Assembly: GCA_007449985.2 (NCBI GenBank)
Contig: VIIQ02000896.1
Span: 62,001-126,000 of the forward strand
Origin: Desmodesmus armatus
Taxonomy: Eukaryota; Chlorophyta; Chlorophyceae; Sphaeropleales; Scenedesmaceae
Length of the DNA: 64,000 bases
Reading direction: 5' to 3'
The notes below the pieces were generated by a model, which did no database searches, was not told the origin of the DNA, and worked only from the letters and a program-made list of their open reading frames with translations. Position 1 is the stretch's first letter. Each line of letters opens with the position of its first letter. This document shows, one piece after another, positions 22,803 through 35,540 of this stretch. A program made the position numbers and the translations under genes.

Positions 22803-25800
22803 GCTGTTGAGAACAGCACACTAAGACAGCAGCACGTATGCGTGGCGTTATTGATCAGCCTCGTCGTTCCACGGGTACATGGACTTGCCGAAACGTTCAT
22901 GTTATGTCGCTAGCAGTTTCTAGCGGACAGGTTTGAGGCGGGGTTACGCAGCCACCTTTCAAATCACAGCCGACAGCTGGGGCTCAGCTGTGTGTGGGGA
23001 GGCAGCACTGCCAACACCATCCCCTGCTCACCAGGCGTTTCCAAGTAACACAATAATCTACACAGTTCAGCTGACATCTAGCCTGCCAGGTTGCATGTGG
23101 GTCGCACGGCTGCCCAGATTTAGGCCGAATTTGCAAGTTTGCACATTTGGGCCAGTTTGGCCAACAATGGGGCAAGTTTGCACGCTTTGATGATGACCAA
23201 CTGCACATGAAAGCATTCTTTGACTTCTTGAAGATGTATGCCTGCAGTTTGGTGTCTATACACACACTCTCAGAGGCTGCTGGCCACACCACACTGGTCA
23301 AGCCCGAGAGTCCTGCGCCCGCTTCAAGGGGGGTGTGGTACAGGTGATACATGTGCGATTGGTCACATCACTGCTTTGAGTCATGCACCACTGCCAACAT
23401 CATACTCTGCTATTGGCTAATAGGTATGCCTTGTTTCTGCCACACACACTTCTTCTATCACATCCTCCAGATGCCCTTACCCCCAATGGTATTACCACCC
23501 TCCCCCCTCCTGCAGGGCCCTGCCATGAAGGGGCTGTATGCAGGATGCTTGCATGGCTTTACATGTGTACACATATGATTTTACATAATAAGGGCTGATA
23601 GACAAGAACAAGCATACACTAAGCCTATCAGGCTGCGGTACACTGCCATGTGCTCTCCTGCAGAATGCATCGCGCAGTGGTCAGCCTCAAGTGTTTGTGT
23701 TTTGAAGCGGAAAACAAATTTGTGGCCTGGGCATTTGTGCCCTACACATGCACGCAGCAACATACACATGTTGAATGAAGGTGGCTTTCACATACCCAAA
23801 CGCTTTTGCAAAAAAAAAGAATCTACCTCCTATATCTCCACTCTCTGCGCTGTCATTAGGCAGCTGCATGAGAAAATGCTTACACAGCATTGAACACACA
23901 ACACAGGTAGGACCACAACATTTCCCCGTTACTGTATAGCCGCACTTTGCAGTTGCGGCACACTGGACGAAAGGCATGCCCCAAATTCATCAACTTTGTC
24001 ACGTGCACAAACCCCTCCGATCATACTGTCAAGGAACACAACGGCTCAGTCACACACAGCGGACAACGCAGCAGTGGCTGCTGCAGGCAGGTATCACAGC
24101 CATTTTCACTGCTTAGCTAGGGCCAAGCTAGCAAGAGTACCTGCCTCACAGCCACATGCACAAATCTAGAAGTGGACACCCAACCTGCCGTGCTGGCAGT
24201 GTCGCCACTGGGCCGGTGCGAGCAAGTGCAACAGGCATAAAACACCCACCACCTGGACTGGTGCAAGTACTGTCACCCAACCCCATCACGAACAGCATGG
24301 AAACACATGGCCTGCATCTTGCACACCCATCTGCAGGTGCCACACCTTCATTGCAGTTGCACATGCTGTTGCACCTGTGGCATGACAACAATGCCCCTTG
24401 TAACAAGCTTGCACCAGGTGCATGATGCACACCATCAACATCAATGCAACGCAACACTTCTGCGCTTGCATGCTGCAGGGGACATGGGAGCCAACCAGCA
24501 CACAGCCAGGATGGCAGGGGAAGGTAAGAAACAGCCAAGCCTCAACAGCTGCTGCCCATCTGTGCAAGTGGTAGCTGCACATGTGAAGGATTTGTCCTAC
24601 CACATGGCCATGTATCACAGCCACAAAACACTGCACGCACATGCATGTCATATGACATGTAGATGTATGTGCCTGTATTACACAGTCACTGGGCAGGCAT
24701 TATCCCAGCTGCAACTGCAGGGGAACATTCACCAACATGCTGGTAAAGGTACACACATCATCTGCACACAGCTGTACAACCTTGCGAGCAGCCAACAGCT
24801 GAATCAGCCATTTGCCTCAGCTGCAAGATAACCCACCTGTGCACACAAGCTACACAAAACACACGACTGTAGACAGCTGAAAAACTTGAAGCTACAGCAT
24901 GCATCGCAACAATGACACACATGAACACACACCACACCATATCAGAGTATGCTGTGGCAGCCTCAGCTTGGGGCAGTGTCAGTTGTGTGTTGACACACTG
25001 TTGGGCTGCTGCATGCTGCTGAAGCAGAGGCACCACAGATGCTTGCAGTATACACAACTACTGCAATGCTGGCTAAGCGGGGTGCACGATTCAACCCTGC
25101 CAGCATATTGCTGACGTAAGTTTTACAGCAGCATGACACTGCAACTATCACAGGGTTGCACAAGGACATGCCATCTCACGCATACATAGCATGTGTACAA
25201 CGTTACCAGCACGCTGCGACATGTCTGTTGGCAAGGCAATGGCACTGCAACATGTGCACATGACCTGCTCAAATGATGCCCAAAGCACTCGCATGATGCC
25301 TGTACAGATACCGTTATCATACTTGATGCCATTGTCAACTGGCTGTGCCAAATTGACGCCTGCCAGCCAGCCTTGCGGTTGGTTGGGCAACTACTAACCC
25401 TGCCAGGGTTGGAAACAAGGCATGTGGCTGGGCAAAAATGCTGATAAATCGCTTTGCTAGCATGCATACTGCTGACCTCAGCATGACAGATAAGCATACA
25501 GACACAAGAAGACAAGACGACAAAGCCATGCCACACAAGAGATAACGCACAGCAGTAGCCCCTACCACCACAACCAGCTCACAATACCATCTGCACGCAA
25601 TTGATGTCACCACAGGGAGCATGGGATGCTGACTCTCACCCCCCACCACAGCAACATCAGCCACATACACACCATAGCACACGCCGCCAGCATCACCAAT
25701 GGCAAGGAGGCAACGCTGCTTGATGTCAGCAGCACGTGCCGCCAGTCTCACACAACACAATTGCCAAAACGCGCCGGCCAGCACAGCAGGAAGAGAAAGC

Positions 25801-26535
25801 TCATCAGCCACCAGCACCACTGCATAAGCACAAACTGCACAAGATTTGATGCACACTCGCAAACAAGGAGCTTGCTGTGCCTCTCTCAATGCGAAGCACT
25901 GTATCATAGCACGCTGCTTCAAATGCAAACAAAATGACACTGCTGCAAACACATGATGACGTAAACATGGTCGTGCACCCCGGCACAGTGCCAGCAGAGG
26001 GTGGTCAAGCCTTACCAGAGCAGGCGGTTGCAGCCCACAGCAGCTGCACACCATACAACACCCAAAACTGCTGACAGGTGGTCTGCCAGCAACTGTGCCA
26101 CAGTTACCTGCCCCCGAATGCTTGACCCACCCACCAAGAAGCAGCAGTGTCGGAAGTCACAGGCAGTGGGTAACAAGCAGTAGTAAAGTCATCACAACCG
26201 CCAACTGATCATATCGCCAGGCCACTCCTACAATCCCTTCCCTGTGCCCCATCAAAACCCCATCGAACCCCTATGACATGTCCCCCATCACACACCCCTG
26301 CCGCCAGCAAATGGTCACACACCACAGCAACACACAAATGCCGACTCACAACAGCTTGTGTCAACTCCTGGTGACCACTTTCACCCTAGCATTGCATTGC
26401 GCACTGCCTACCTCTAAAATGGTCACACTACACGGCCTCACACAAATCCAGGCTCACACGTCTTGTGTCAACCCTGGTGTCAACCCCTGGTGTCAACATA
26501 CACGTCCAAACGGCTCGCAGGCATCAACTAACACT
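22803..26535. other. Gene-free stretch between F-box/LRR and RRM genes
   Basis: 3.7 kb with no supported gene. The right part (about 24000-26500) is CA-rich on the plus strand, that is TG-rich in the sense of the RRM gene, as in other 3' flanks here. The left part holds the F-box/LRR promoter. A 239-aa minus-strand ORF at 25335-26054 is hydrophobic and Cys/Val-rich without a recognisable domain and is treated as chance. A short A8 run is at about 23810. Confidence 0.5.
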
Positions 26536-28850
26536 TCAAACGTCATTGCCCAAAAGCTGCTCCAGGCCAGCCTGCCCCACAAGCACTGGTGCCAGTGAAC
26601 CACCCATCACAGCACCTCCTGCGCTGGAGGTGGCACTGCCTGCCAGGCTACCCAGCAGCCCTGCACTGCTCAGCGCACCCGTCCTAGGGCTGTTGTTGCC
26701 AGTGGATGCCAGGGTGGCGGCCAGGGTGTCATGCATGGGAGTGCCCATGGGGTGGCTGTCAGGCATGCCTGTTGAGGAGCCAGTCTCGCGGCGGCCGAAG
26801 GGGTTGCGGGAGTACTGGATGCGGATGCCTCCACGATCACTGCTGGACAGCACAGCACCCTAGGGAAGCGAAGGGGTGATGAGACAAGGCAAAAGCAGGG
26901 GAAGGCAGCATGCCTAAGTGATATTTCCAACTGGGTAGTGGGATTACTGGGTAGTGGGATTACCAACTGGGTGGTGGGTTTGACCAGCGTGCAGGGTTGA
27001 TAAGCTGGAAGGCCAGGACAGCATGCGAATGCTGGCACCAACTCAAAGAGATGAAGATAACCATCACACCAGGCAGGAGTGGAGATCGGCAGGCACGGAA
27101 CAGCTTGAAAGCTACGCAAAACAGCAAGTACAATCCGCACCAAACACTGACGATGCAACAAATAAGTAGTTTTCGCGCACTAGCAAACACCACCCACCTG
27201 CAGCGAGTCATGCACCATCATTGCTGTTGGTACGTCCACAAACTCCACAAAGGCAGTGGTGCTCTTGGTGCCGCGCACCATCTTCAGCTGCCTGCAGGGT
27301 GGACAAGGATGGTGGGACAGCGTATGGCCAGTCAGAATTGGTGGTGTCAACCGCAAATAACGTCACCCAACGATCCTTATCGTCTTCAGTCACACAGGGC
27401 AAGGTAAGGCCAATTTACCCTGTGTAAGGACAAGGTCGAGCCGGTTGGCATGGCATTGGCAGCAGTCCCTTTGTCATAAGGGTTGCCAGGAGCAGCATGC
27501 ATGAAGATGCTTCTGCCTGCTACAACAGAACTGCTCTGTGGTGGCAATTCACCACAAGACAAGCACATCCCGCCCACCTGTAGCCTGGCTGACTGCCCAT
27601 CAGCACACGCAGCTCCTGCTCGTTTGTATTGTCACCCAAGTTGCCGATGAAGAGCGTGTTGCAGGGCGCGTTGTCACGCAGATTGGTCACGGGACTGAAT
27701 GTCGCAGGTCGCAGCGGGCCAAACATGCCTGGCAGGCCCATGGCAGTTGGGCTGCCGGCGGCAGCAGCGGCAGCAGCTGCGGCCAGGAATGCAGGCCCTC
27801 CTGGAGACAGTGGATTGGAGCCCAGGCCTGCGGCTTGCATGGGGGCTACTGGGGACAGTAGACCACCTGGGGCCAGGAGGGCTGTAGGGCTGTGCTTGCT
27901 GGCGCGCTTGACAGATGGGTCCTCAGGCTGCAGGATGGTGGAACGAGCAGGCAAGGGCAGCGGTGGGTGCGGAACAGATTGTCAATGGTGTAGGCGTGCG
28001 GTACTGTTCCTGCATGTAGCAGTTCATGCAAGCATGCATTGCTGGCACTGCTGCTGAAAGTGCCTGCAGTTTTGTTGCTAGTCAGGCAGCTGTATACATC
28101 TGTTACAGCATGATTCAGCTGATGCACGCTTGGCATGGTTGCTGCTGATCAACTTCAGTAGCAGCCACAACAGCAGCAGCAGAAGTGCTGTTGTGCTGAC
28201 TCAGCAGCTGCCGAGGGGCCTCCTGCTGCTGTTGGCCAGGCTGTCCACCTGCTGCTTTGTCCTACCATGCATGCATGATACCACAATGCTGCTTTTGCTG
28301 ATTAAATGCACACCTTGATGAACATGTTCTTGTGTGCCATCTCAGCACGCAGCAGTACACCGTCATCAAACTGCAGGCCAGACAGGATGTCTACCACGGC
28401 CCGAGCTGCTGCACCAGAGTTGAACAGGGCAAAGCCCTGCGGCCCTCCTGTCTTCCAGTTCATCTGCGAAGCTTCATAGCCGTGCAGGAAGCGCAGGAGG
28501 TTGTGCAGCTCCCTCTCCTTCACATCATGTGGTAGGCCCGAAATGAACACAGTGCGGATGTCATCAGCAGCTGCTCCCAACCCTCCCTGGCTGGATGGGG
28601 ACTGATACAGATACCCTGCTGCGCCCGAAGCAGATGGAGGGGGCGTGCCAAAGAGCCCGCTCGCGGTGTACGGGTCTGCTAACCCTGCAGCCCCTGCAGC
28701 CTGCATCTGGTGCATCTGCTGCATGGTCCCTGGATAATAGCTGTCCATGCCACCATAGGGGACCGTGGTGAACAAGGCTGTTGGGGGGCTGGCATATCCT
28801 GAGTTCATGAAAGGATGCGCGCTTGCCGGTCCAGCCACGCTAGCAGTCAT
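26536..28850 (-). CDS. Plant-type double-RRM RNA-binding protein (RBPMS/Arabidopsis At3g21215-like)
   Basis: Exons 28314-28850, 27578-27927, 27198-27291 and 26536-26859 give 434 aa with every junction in phase. RRM1 is at about 98-177: TVFISGLPHDVKERELHNLL, QGFALFNSGAAARAVVDIL, then AEMAHKNMFIK. An Ala/Gly/Pro-rich linker leads to RRM2 at about 269-345: APCNTLFIGNLGDNTNEQEL, LKMVRGTKSTTAFVEFVDVP and MMVHDSLQGAVLSSSDRGGI. RIQYSRNPFGRR follows. The order, the spacing and the RIQYSKNPYG-like end match the plant family closely. The N-terminus is Met/Gln/Gly/Tyr-rich and the C-terminus Ser/Gly/Leu-rich, both likely disordered. Expected role: binding single-stranded mRNA in nucleus or cytoplasm; the target is not readable. 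The chosen start (MTASVAGPASAHP) is the last ATG before conserved sequence; longer frames exist upstream. Confidence 0.88.
26924..26986 (+). repeat. Short tandem repeat (ACTGGGTAGTGGGATT)3
   Basis: Three near-copies of a 16-20-base unit, two of them nearly exact, the third with GTGGTGGGTTTG. It lies in the intron between the last two exons of the RRM gene. Confidence 0.8.
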
Positions 28851-29201
28851 GCAGCTGAAGATGGGACTGCTGCTGAGGAAGCAGCTCTGTGTTCTATCGC
28901 TGAGGGTCGGCAGCGCTTTGTTGTAGGTCGGAGACAGTGATGCTGAGACTATCGGCACACCAAAGAGCGATTTGATCAGGCTGATGGTCCCACGAACGTT
29001 GTTTGGCACGAGCTTGCAGTATACGAGTGTATATGTCTCCACCGCTTTGTCTATGATCTTAAGAAAGGCCGATTGTTGTTTTGACCCCGCCCCACGCCTG
29101 CAACGTCATGCTGGCGCTGCTGGGAAGCTCCTCCTCACCCAGCTGCCCAGCAGTTGTTTCGATGCGTTCGATGTTTTAGTAGGCTAAAGCTTATGAGATA
29201 T

Positions 29202-29217
29202 CGATCGCATGCGATCG
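29202..29217. repeat. 16-bp perfect palindrome
   Basis: CGATCGCATGCGATCG equals its reverse complement; it includes GATC twice and a central GCATGC. It sits about 350 bases upstream of the RRM gene start. Confidence 0.85.
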
Positions 29218-29647
29218 CAGCCAGCCTGGATTTGGTTGGTGGCAGCTACAGCCGACACTGCAGGACACACACTACAGTGCTGACACAGCAATGCATAAAA
29301 CGGCCCATTACACTCAGGCTGTAAGTTGCACTGTGACCACAGCATCACTGGCTGAGCTGATTGCTGATGCAGCAATGATACTGCCAGCACACCAGTATCC
29401 CAGCCTGCTGGACAATGCGCGCAGCCTACACACCACTACCGGCCTCAAGACGTATGGTGCGGCAACCTCCCATGCATATCCATTCAACACAAAGAGGCAT
29501 GGCAGCAACATCAATCTGTCGCGGTTAGCAACATCTCCTGTGGCAATGGTGACAACAAACATCACCCTTGCGTGACGCAAGTTGCGTCCCAGCTTGCAGA
29601 GACTCGGAAACACCCTGCTTGCACCTCCAACACGCTGCATGCTGCAC

Positions 29648-29652
29648 TTACA
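29648..29652 (-). terminator. TGTAA poly(A) signal of the CLC gene
   Basis: TTACA on the plus strand, 400 bases past the CLC stop codon in the sense of that gene. Confidence 0.35.
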
Positions 29653-30049
29653 ATCTGTCAAGCATGCCAACAAGGATAAGAATACAACTTTAGCCACTGC
29701 CAAGCACAGGGCACACCTGTCGGTCACACAGGCCACGACACAAGCTCATCAACCTGCTGGTAGGCAGCGTTCAATGCTTGCCACCCGACGCAACAACACC
29801 TGGTATGCAACATGCTCCAGGGGCATCAACAGCAATGCATTGCACGCGTGGCTGTACCCGCCTGCATGGGCGCCAATCAACCCCAGTGCCTACCGCAGCA
29901 CCAGCAGGCCATGAGTCCACCATGCAACATGTCCCAGAGACAGAAACATCCCCAGAAATGATCCGCTGCAAAGAGACAGGAACAGCGGTGAGGGCTGGCC
30001 CCAGGATTGACACGTTGCAAAAAAGGCTCGCACCAGCACAGGCCACTGA

Positions 30050-33000
30050 CTACTTAACAGGCCTGTCGAAGTTTGTGTCAGGCTCGTTCAGTAGAGCAAG
30101 CTTCACCAGCTCCGCCTCTATGTCTTCTAGGTACACAATCCCCATCGGCGTAAAGTTGTCATCCACCACAACGGCGGCAGCAGACGCGCGCGCCGCCAGA
30201 GCTTCCTTCGCCTGTGTCAGCGGCAATGTGTGCCGCACATACAGCTTGGCAGGAGTGGCGATAACAGACTCCACAGTCGGCTGCGGCTGTGCTGCAAGCC
30301 CAACAGACCAGGCCGTGCTGCCGCTGCTGCTGGTGTTACTGCTGGGTGCAGCATCCCGCGCAGCGACGCCATCACCTAACGCCGCTGCTGCCGACCCCTC
30401 TGGGCTGCTGCCGCCTGCTGTGAGCTGTCCTGCCGGGCTGCTGCTGCTGCCTGGTCCCCAGAAAAGCATCCGCTCCCGTGAGTAAAGCTTAGCAAGGGCC
30501 TCCTCAAACTGCTGGCTGAAGATGCCCTCGGCATATTCAGACACCAGGGAGGCCACACCCACTGCTGCCAGCAGCGGCACAAAAAGGCCAGTGTCTCTGT
30601 GCAACACATAACACGAGGCACAGCGGGCGCAGCAGAGACGTCAGATGCTGGCTACAGGCAGCTCGACCACTGTGACACAAGGAAGCACACTCATAATGCT
30701 GTTGTGCATATGTTTGGCCTGCAGCTCAACGTAGTAGCAGCAGCTTATGTGCCTTGCGGCATGGTTCAGCACCCACACTGGCGCAATGCAGTCCTGGTAC
30801 TACACCAACGCAGCACCTTCAAGCAACAACTCTCAACCGACCAGCGCCGTCAAAGCACAGCAGCGCACCTAGTGATCTCCACCATGAGGCCAAAGGCTGT
30901 GAGTGGTGCGCGGCAGGCAGCGCCCAGCACAGCGGCAGCACCAACTACCACAAGGGTGGTGGGATCCGCCACACCCCACCTGCAGGACAGCACCCAGGTT
31001 AACATACAGCAAAGGGTCTCAGTGTATGGCAAGGTCATGAGCACTGCATCCACCCACATGTCCTTTGTCACCTAAACCGCACCTGTGCTGGATGCAGCCA
31101 GAAGGATAACGCTGTGTGGAAGCCAGCAGACCCCTGGGCTTTCGTACTGCAGTGGGTAGACGGGTGCTGGGTTGCTGACCACAGCGGCTTTGTGCCCTAT
31201 GATTTAGTTGTATTGCTGAACGGCGTCACACAACCGGACAACGTGTCACCAGCATCTACTTGCAAGCAACTCACGTGTTGGCCACAAAGTGGCCCATGAT
31301 GTCACCCACAAGCGCCCCGATGAACAGCGAAGGTGCAAACAGGCCTCCAACCAGGCCCCCACCCACACAGACGCTGGTGGCAGCAATTTTGGCCAGCAGC
31401 AGCGATGACAGGTCCACAACTGACAGCCTGGTGGAGTCGAGGAAAATCTCCTCCAGATTGATGTAGCCGTACTGGACCTGCAGATGTTTTCAGATACGTC
31501 AACACATACACATACAAGGTGTTCAAAATGTAGTTCAGATGTTGATTTTGTGTTTGAGAATGTGAGGGTGATTTGTACACACACTGCTGTAACTGAAGGC
31601 ACCATGGGTTTTGGATGCAGTGTGTGCAATGCCAGCCTACTTCCTCGGTGCTGGCCAGTCCCAGCATCAAGCAGAACAAAAAAGAACCCAGTGGAGGCTC
31701 GCATGCTGCTGCAACCACCCAACGCAAGCCTTAGCTTGCATGCTGCTGCGACTGGCTTGCACAAGTCAAAGCCCACATGTACATGCCAGAGAAAGGCCAC
31801 GGTGATGCTGCCACAAGCTGCCAGCACAGGTTTGAGCCCATACAGCCACCCAGCACCCAACATCAAGCCTACATCCTGCTAAAAAAGATACATCCTGCTA
31901 CCACCGTCAAAGCATGGAACCGGGCTTCAAACCAGCGCTGCACCCACTCCCCAACCTAACAGCACCATCACCTGTGGGAACTTGAATGCAATGATGCCGC
32001 ACAGTGCGCCGCCTAACGGCGCACTGGCCCAGCGCGGCAGCGGTCTCAGGACAACCTCGCTCACACGGATGCCCTCATACAGCAGCACAGCAGCACCAGC
32101 ACAGCCGACGCCCAGAACAGAGAACTGCAGGATGCAGGATCAGGGCATGCACAGCACGGCACAGCACAACACAGCACAGCATAGCAGGGCGGCGAAGGGA
32201 ATTGAGAAAGCCATCTGGGCACTCAGGTACAGTTGCATGAAGCATCGGGGGAGTGTGTCATCGTGACTAGGTTGACGAAAAGGCTGCTTGCAATGCATTG
32301 CTTTGGTTCTGTTGAGGACCTTAACCTCTGTGACCACAGGCGAGCGCAGGCTGGCAATGGATCTACCCCAACCACGACAGCCATCACCCTCATCCGTGTG
32401 ACCTGTCTTTGCCTACACACGACATACGCCGCACCTGCAGCACATCCGTCAGCAGGTTTGGGTTGACACTGAAGTAGGGGATGCGCCCCACCAGGTGTGT
32501 GGCAGCACCAGTGATGCCCAGTGCCTGGCCCTGGCCGCGCAAGAAGCCCACCACGCCCGCTGACACAGAGGTGGCTGCAAACACTGTGCTGGTGGACAGC
32601 CTGTCCAGCCCCAGCCTGCTGCTCTTGAGCACAAACTCGATGGCAAACAAGGCGCCGGTGGCGGGCGCATCAAACGCGGCAGAGACACCTGCAGACAGGC
32701 AGGCAGGATTACAACATCCGCACGTGCTTACCAGCGCCTTTGCTCGACTGCTGCTACACAGGCAGGAAAGCGCAGTGTGCAGCCTACTGCAGCAGTGGAT
32801 TGTCCAAGCAATGGACAAGGGTGTGCCTGCACCAATTGACTGACCCACCTGCTGCTGCGCCTGCTGCTACAAGCATCCGCTGCCGCCGTTTGCTGAGGTG
32901 CTTGGGCGCTAGCACTGCTGCTGTGTTGGCTCCAAGCTCCACTGAGGGCGCCTCTGGACCCAGCGAGGCACCGCTACCCAGCGTCACAACCGACGCAGCA

Positions 33001-35152
33001 GCACGCCGGAACACCTGCACACAAGCGCCCGCAACACACGAACGCAACGCGGTGGCGTCATACACATGCCCTGAGGGGTGTGCTGTCACCTAGCATGTTA
33101 TGAGCTCACAGGTGGGCATGCCCTCCATGGCTGACAACCAGGCGCACATTCACTGCTGCGCATACTATCTGAGATACCATCCCCATGAGCTGGCATGCAG
33201 CGCCTTGACACTTCCATCCCCATGACATCACAGCTGACCTGCCAGTAGGACGTGGGGTAGGCTGCGTTCTTGGAGTCATCAACTACACCCTCGATGGCAC
33301 GCGTGAGGAACTTGAGCGCCGGGCTGAAACCCCACTTTTGCAGGTATGCCACCACAAAGCCCGCACCAATGGGCATCACACACCTGCACAGCACAGCACA
33401 GCATAGCACAACCCACACGCGACACAGTCCATTTTGGCCTGTACTCGGTTGTGAGATGCCATTGATGGATCAAAGGCAACACCTACGTGCCAGCACACCC
33501 GGCGCCCCTCAGTTTCCATGCACAAGTGTCATCAGGTCTGGCAGATGTTCAGCCAACTGCGACAGCGCTGCTGCTGGGATTGGCCATCACTCAGGGGTGC
33601 TGGAAGCTGTGCCACAGTGGCACGACCAAGCGTGCAGAATGTGAGCTTGTCAGAGGAGGGCCAGCACACTGTACACACACCTGAAGGGAATCGCCGTGTC
33701 ACCAAAGACAAGGCCTGTGGCTCGCCCACCACCAAGGTGCAGGTCCTGCAGCACACCGATTCAGGGGGGCAGCACACCCAAACACAACATCAGCAACTGC
33801 TAACCACCACCGCCACCTGCCTGTACCGAACCGTGAGCATTGGCTGAAGCATCAGGTCAGGTAGCCACGCACATGCCCTCCACCTAACAAGCAGTACACT
33901 GCCTGCCTTCGAGACAGCTTCACCACTGCTTCCCCTGCCCATTGCTGCACCCCTGCTGTGCCCCTGCTGGCAGCTCACCTGCGAGAATATGTCTGGCAGG
34001 TCGTGCACATACTGGATTGCCACGTCAAAGCAGAACACGCTGGTTGCCACCACTCCGCCCATCGCTACTGCATAGGCCAGGGTGATGAGGTCGTCCCTGT
34101 TCTTCCACCAGGCAAAGAAGGGGTCCTGCCCCTCCTCCTCATCCTCCCCTTGCCAGGTGCCTGGCGTGTAGCTGCTGCTGTACCGCCTGCTGCCAGGGGA
34201 GGGTGCGCTGTACTGCACGTCTGTCAGACCCTCAGGGGTGTCCAGCTCATCCACCTACAAACATACGTGCAGGCTTGCGTGTCAAGAGGTGCCTGCTGCC
34301 GCTCATGCCGCTCCTTGCGATTTTGTCAGCCATTCACTGATTTCGTGAGAAGACTGGCGCGAGACCACAGGAACACAAGGAACAGGGGAGAGTGATGGTT
34401 GAGGAGTTCACCTGGCACAGCAGGTCTGGCTCTGATGACGCCGGGCTGCAGCTGCTGCTGGCATCAGCATCTGGGCTCACATCCACATCTGCCATGCTGG
34501 CAGTCGGGGAGGACGTGGGAGATGCTGATGCTTCCGCTGTGTCCACAACATCGGCTGCAGCCACCGCTGCGGCAGCGTCCAATGTCATGACAGCTGCTAC
34601 TGTGCCGCTTGAAGGGGCAGCGTCAGTGGTGAGGTCTATACTGCTGCCAGGGCTGGTACTGCCGCTGCTGAAACTGCTGCCATTTGTGCTGACGCCGCTG
34701 CGCCCGTTGGTGCTGCTGCTACTGCTGCTACTGCCGCCTGTTATTGTGCTGCTGCTTGCGGGATCACCAGGCCCCACAGCTTGACAGCACACAGCCTGCT
34801 GGCGTCTGCTTCTGCTCCTGCAGGCGCTGACACCACTGCTGCGGCTGGCTCTACTGGAAAGACCCCGCACTGACCGTTGGGGATCCTGCAGCGCTGGGAA
34901 TGTACTGCAGCTTGTGGGCTGCACTGCTGCAGCAGGCGCACCTGCTGCCAATGCACATGGCAGAGCAGCTGCACTCTGCTGCCTGCGTGCTGAGATCGCA
35001 GCACCCTTGCTGTACCAGGCAAGCCCATGTGAACAGGAAGCCTGGTGACTGACGGTGCTGTTGCTAGCTGCGGGGCTAGATGTGGGCTGGTTGTATGCTG
35101 AGGTGCGCACACCCTGTAGCCCTGCTGGTCTGTTGCAGGGGAGCATCGCCAT
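30050..35152 (-). CDS. CLC-e-like chloride channel/transporter with plastid-type presequence
   Basis: Exons 34412-35152, 33979-34254, 33681-33745, 33239-33383, 32849-33014, 32435-32688, 31972-32124, 31275-31477, 30869-30979 and 30050-30596 join in frame to 886 aa. The N-terminal about 245 residues are Ser/Ala/Arg-rich, starting MAMLPCNRPAGLQG, consistent with a long transit/presequence. CLC signatures follow: VVTLGSGASLGPEAPSVELG (about 418-437, gating Glu430 kept), AAFDAPATGALFAIEFVL, GGLVGGLFAPSLFIGALVGD (about 640-660) and VLGAACRAPLTAFGLMVEIT. Order and wording resemble Arabidopsis CLC-e, a thylakoid-membrane protein, rather than plasma- or vacuolar-membrane CLCs. The C-terminus has one recognisable CBS unit (about 813-875). 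GPEAP replaces the common GxEGP. The alternative start at 35215 would add 21 residues. The gene shares a divergent promoter with the next gene. Confidence 0.88.
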
Positions 35153-35540
35153 AAACAGCCAACAGCTGGTCTGTGCAATACACAACTGCAAATGAACGAC
35201 TTCAAATGGACACAACTGAGGTGTTGTGCTTCATTGCATTGCACTCACTGGCTGCCTTGGAAGTTCAAGCCACACACACTTGAGCAGTAGGTTATGGAGA
35301 GAGGAGCATGGACATGAAGCGGTAACCCCGGAGAATGCACCCAGGACCAACGTTGGGATGATTGCAGATTGGTACGAAACACACAAATGATGATCACCAA
35401 TGCTGTGGGGTGTTGGGGTTTGGGGGTGTGTTTTAGTGCTTCGACCGTGGTGATAGCGCGAGGCGTGAAAGCAAACATTTCAAATTGCTGAATTCAATCC
35501 TGAATTTGCTTTCAAAGGCTCAAAAGCAAAACCTGCCACC
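35153..35540. promoter_or_regulatory. Divergent promoter between CLC and lumen-type protein genes
   Basis: 388 bases separate the two start codons. Both products carry plastid-type N-termini, so shared control is plausible. No clear core-promoter motif stands out. Confidence 0.45.

Larger units (their letters stand above)
28851..30049 (-). other. Intergenic: RRM promoter and CLC 3' flank
   Basis: 1.2 kb between two minus-strand genes. It contains a 16-bp palindrome at 29202-29217 and TTACA (TGTAA on the minus strand) at 29648-29652, a candidate poly(A) signal for the CLC gene. No gene is supported. Confidence 0.5.

Noticed and set aside
22950..23350. Possible transposon remnant near 23100 (repeated TTTGCA/GGCC words)
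   Set aside because: No terminal repeats, target duplication or transposase frame visible.
25335..26054. 239-aa minus-strand ORF in the gene-free stretch
   Set aside because: Hydrophobic but without family resemblance; lies in the TG-rich sense strand downstream of the RRM gene.
31106..31169. Possible 64-base extra exon of the CLC gene
   Set aside because: It has splice-like ends but breaks the frame; joining 31275 directly to 30979 keeps frame and the family pattern.
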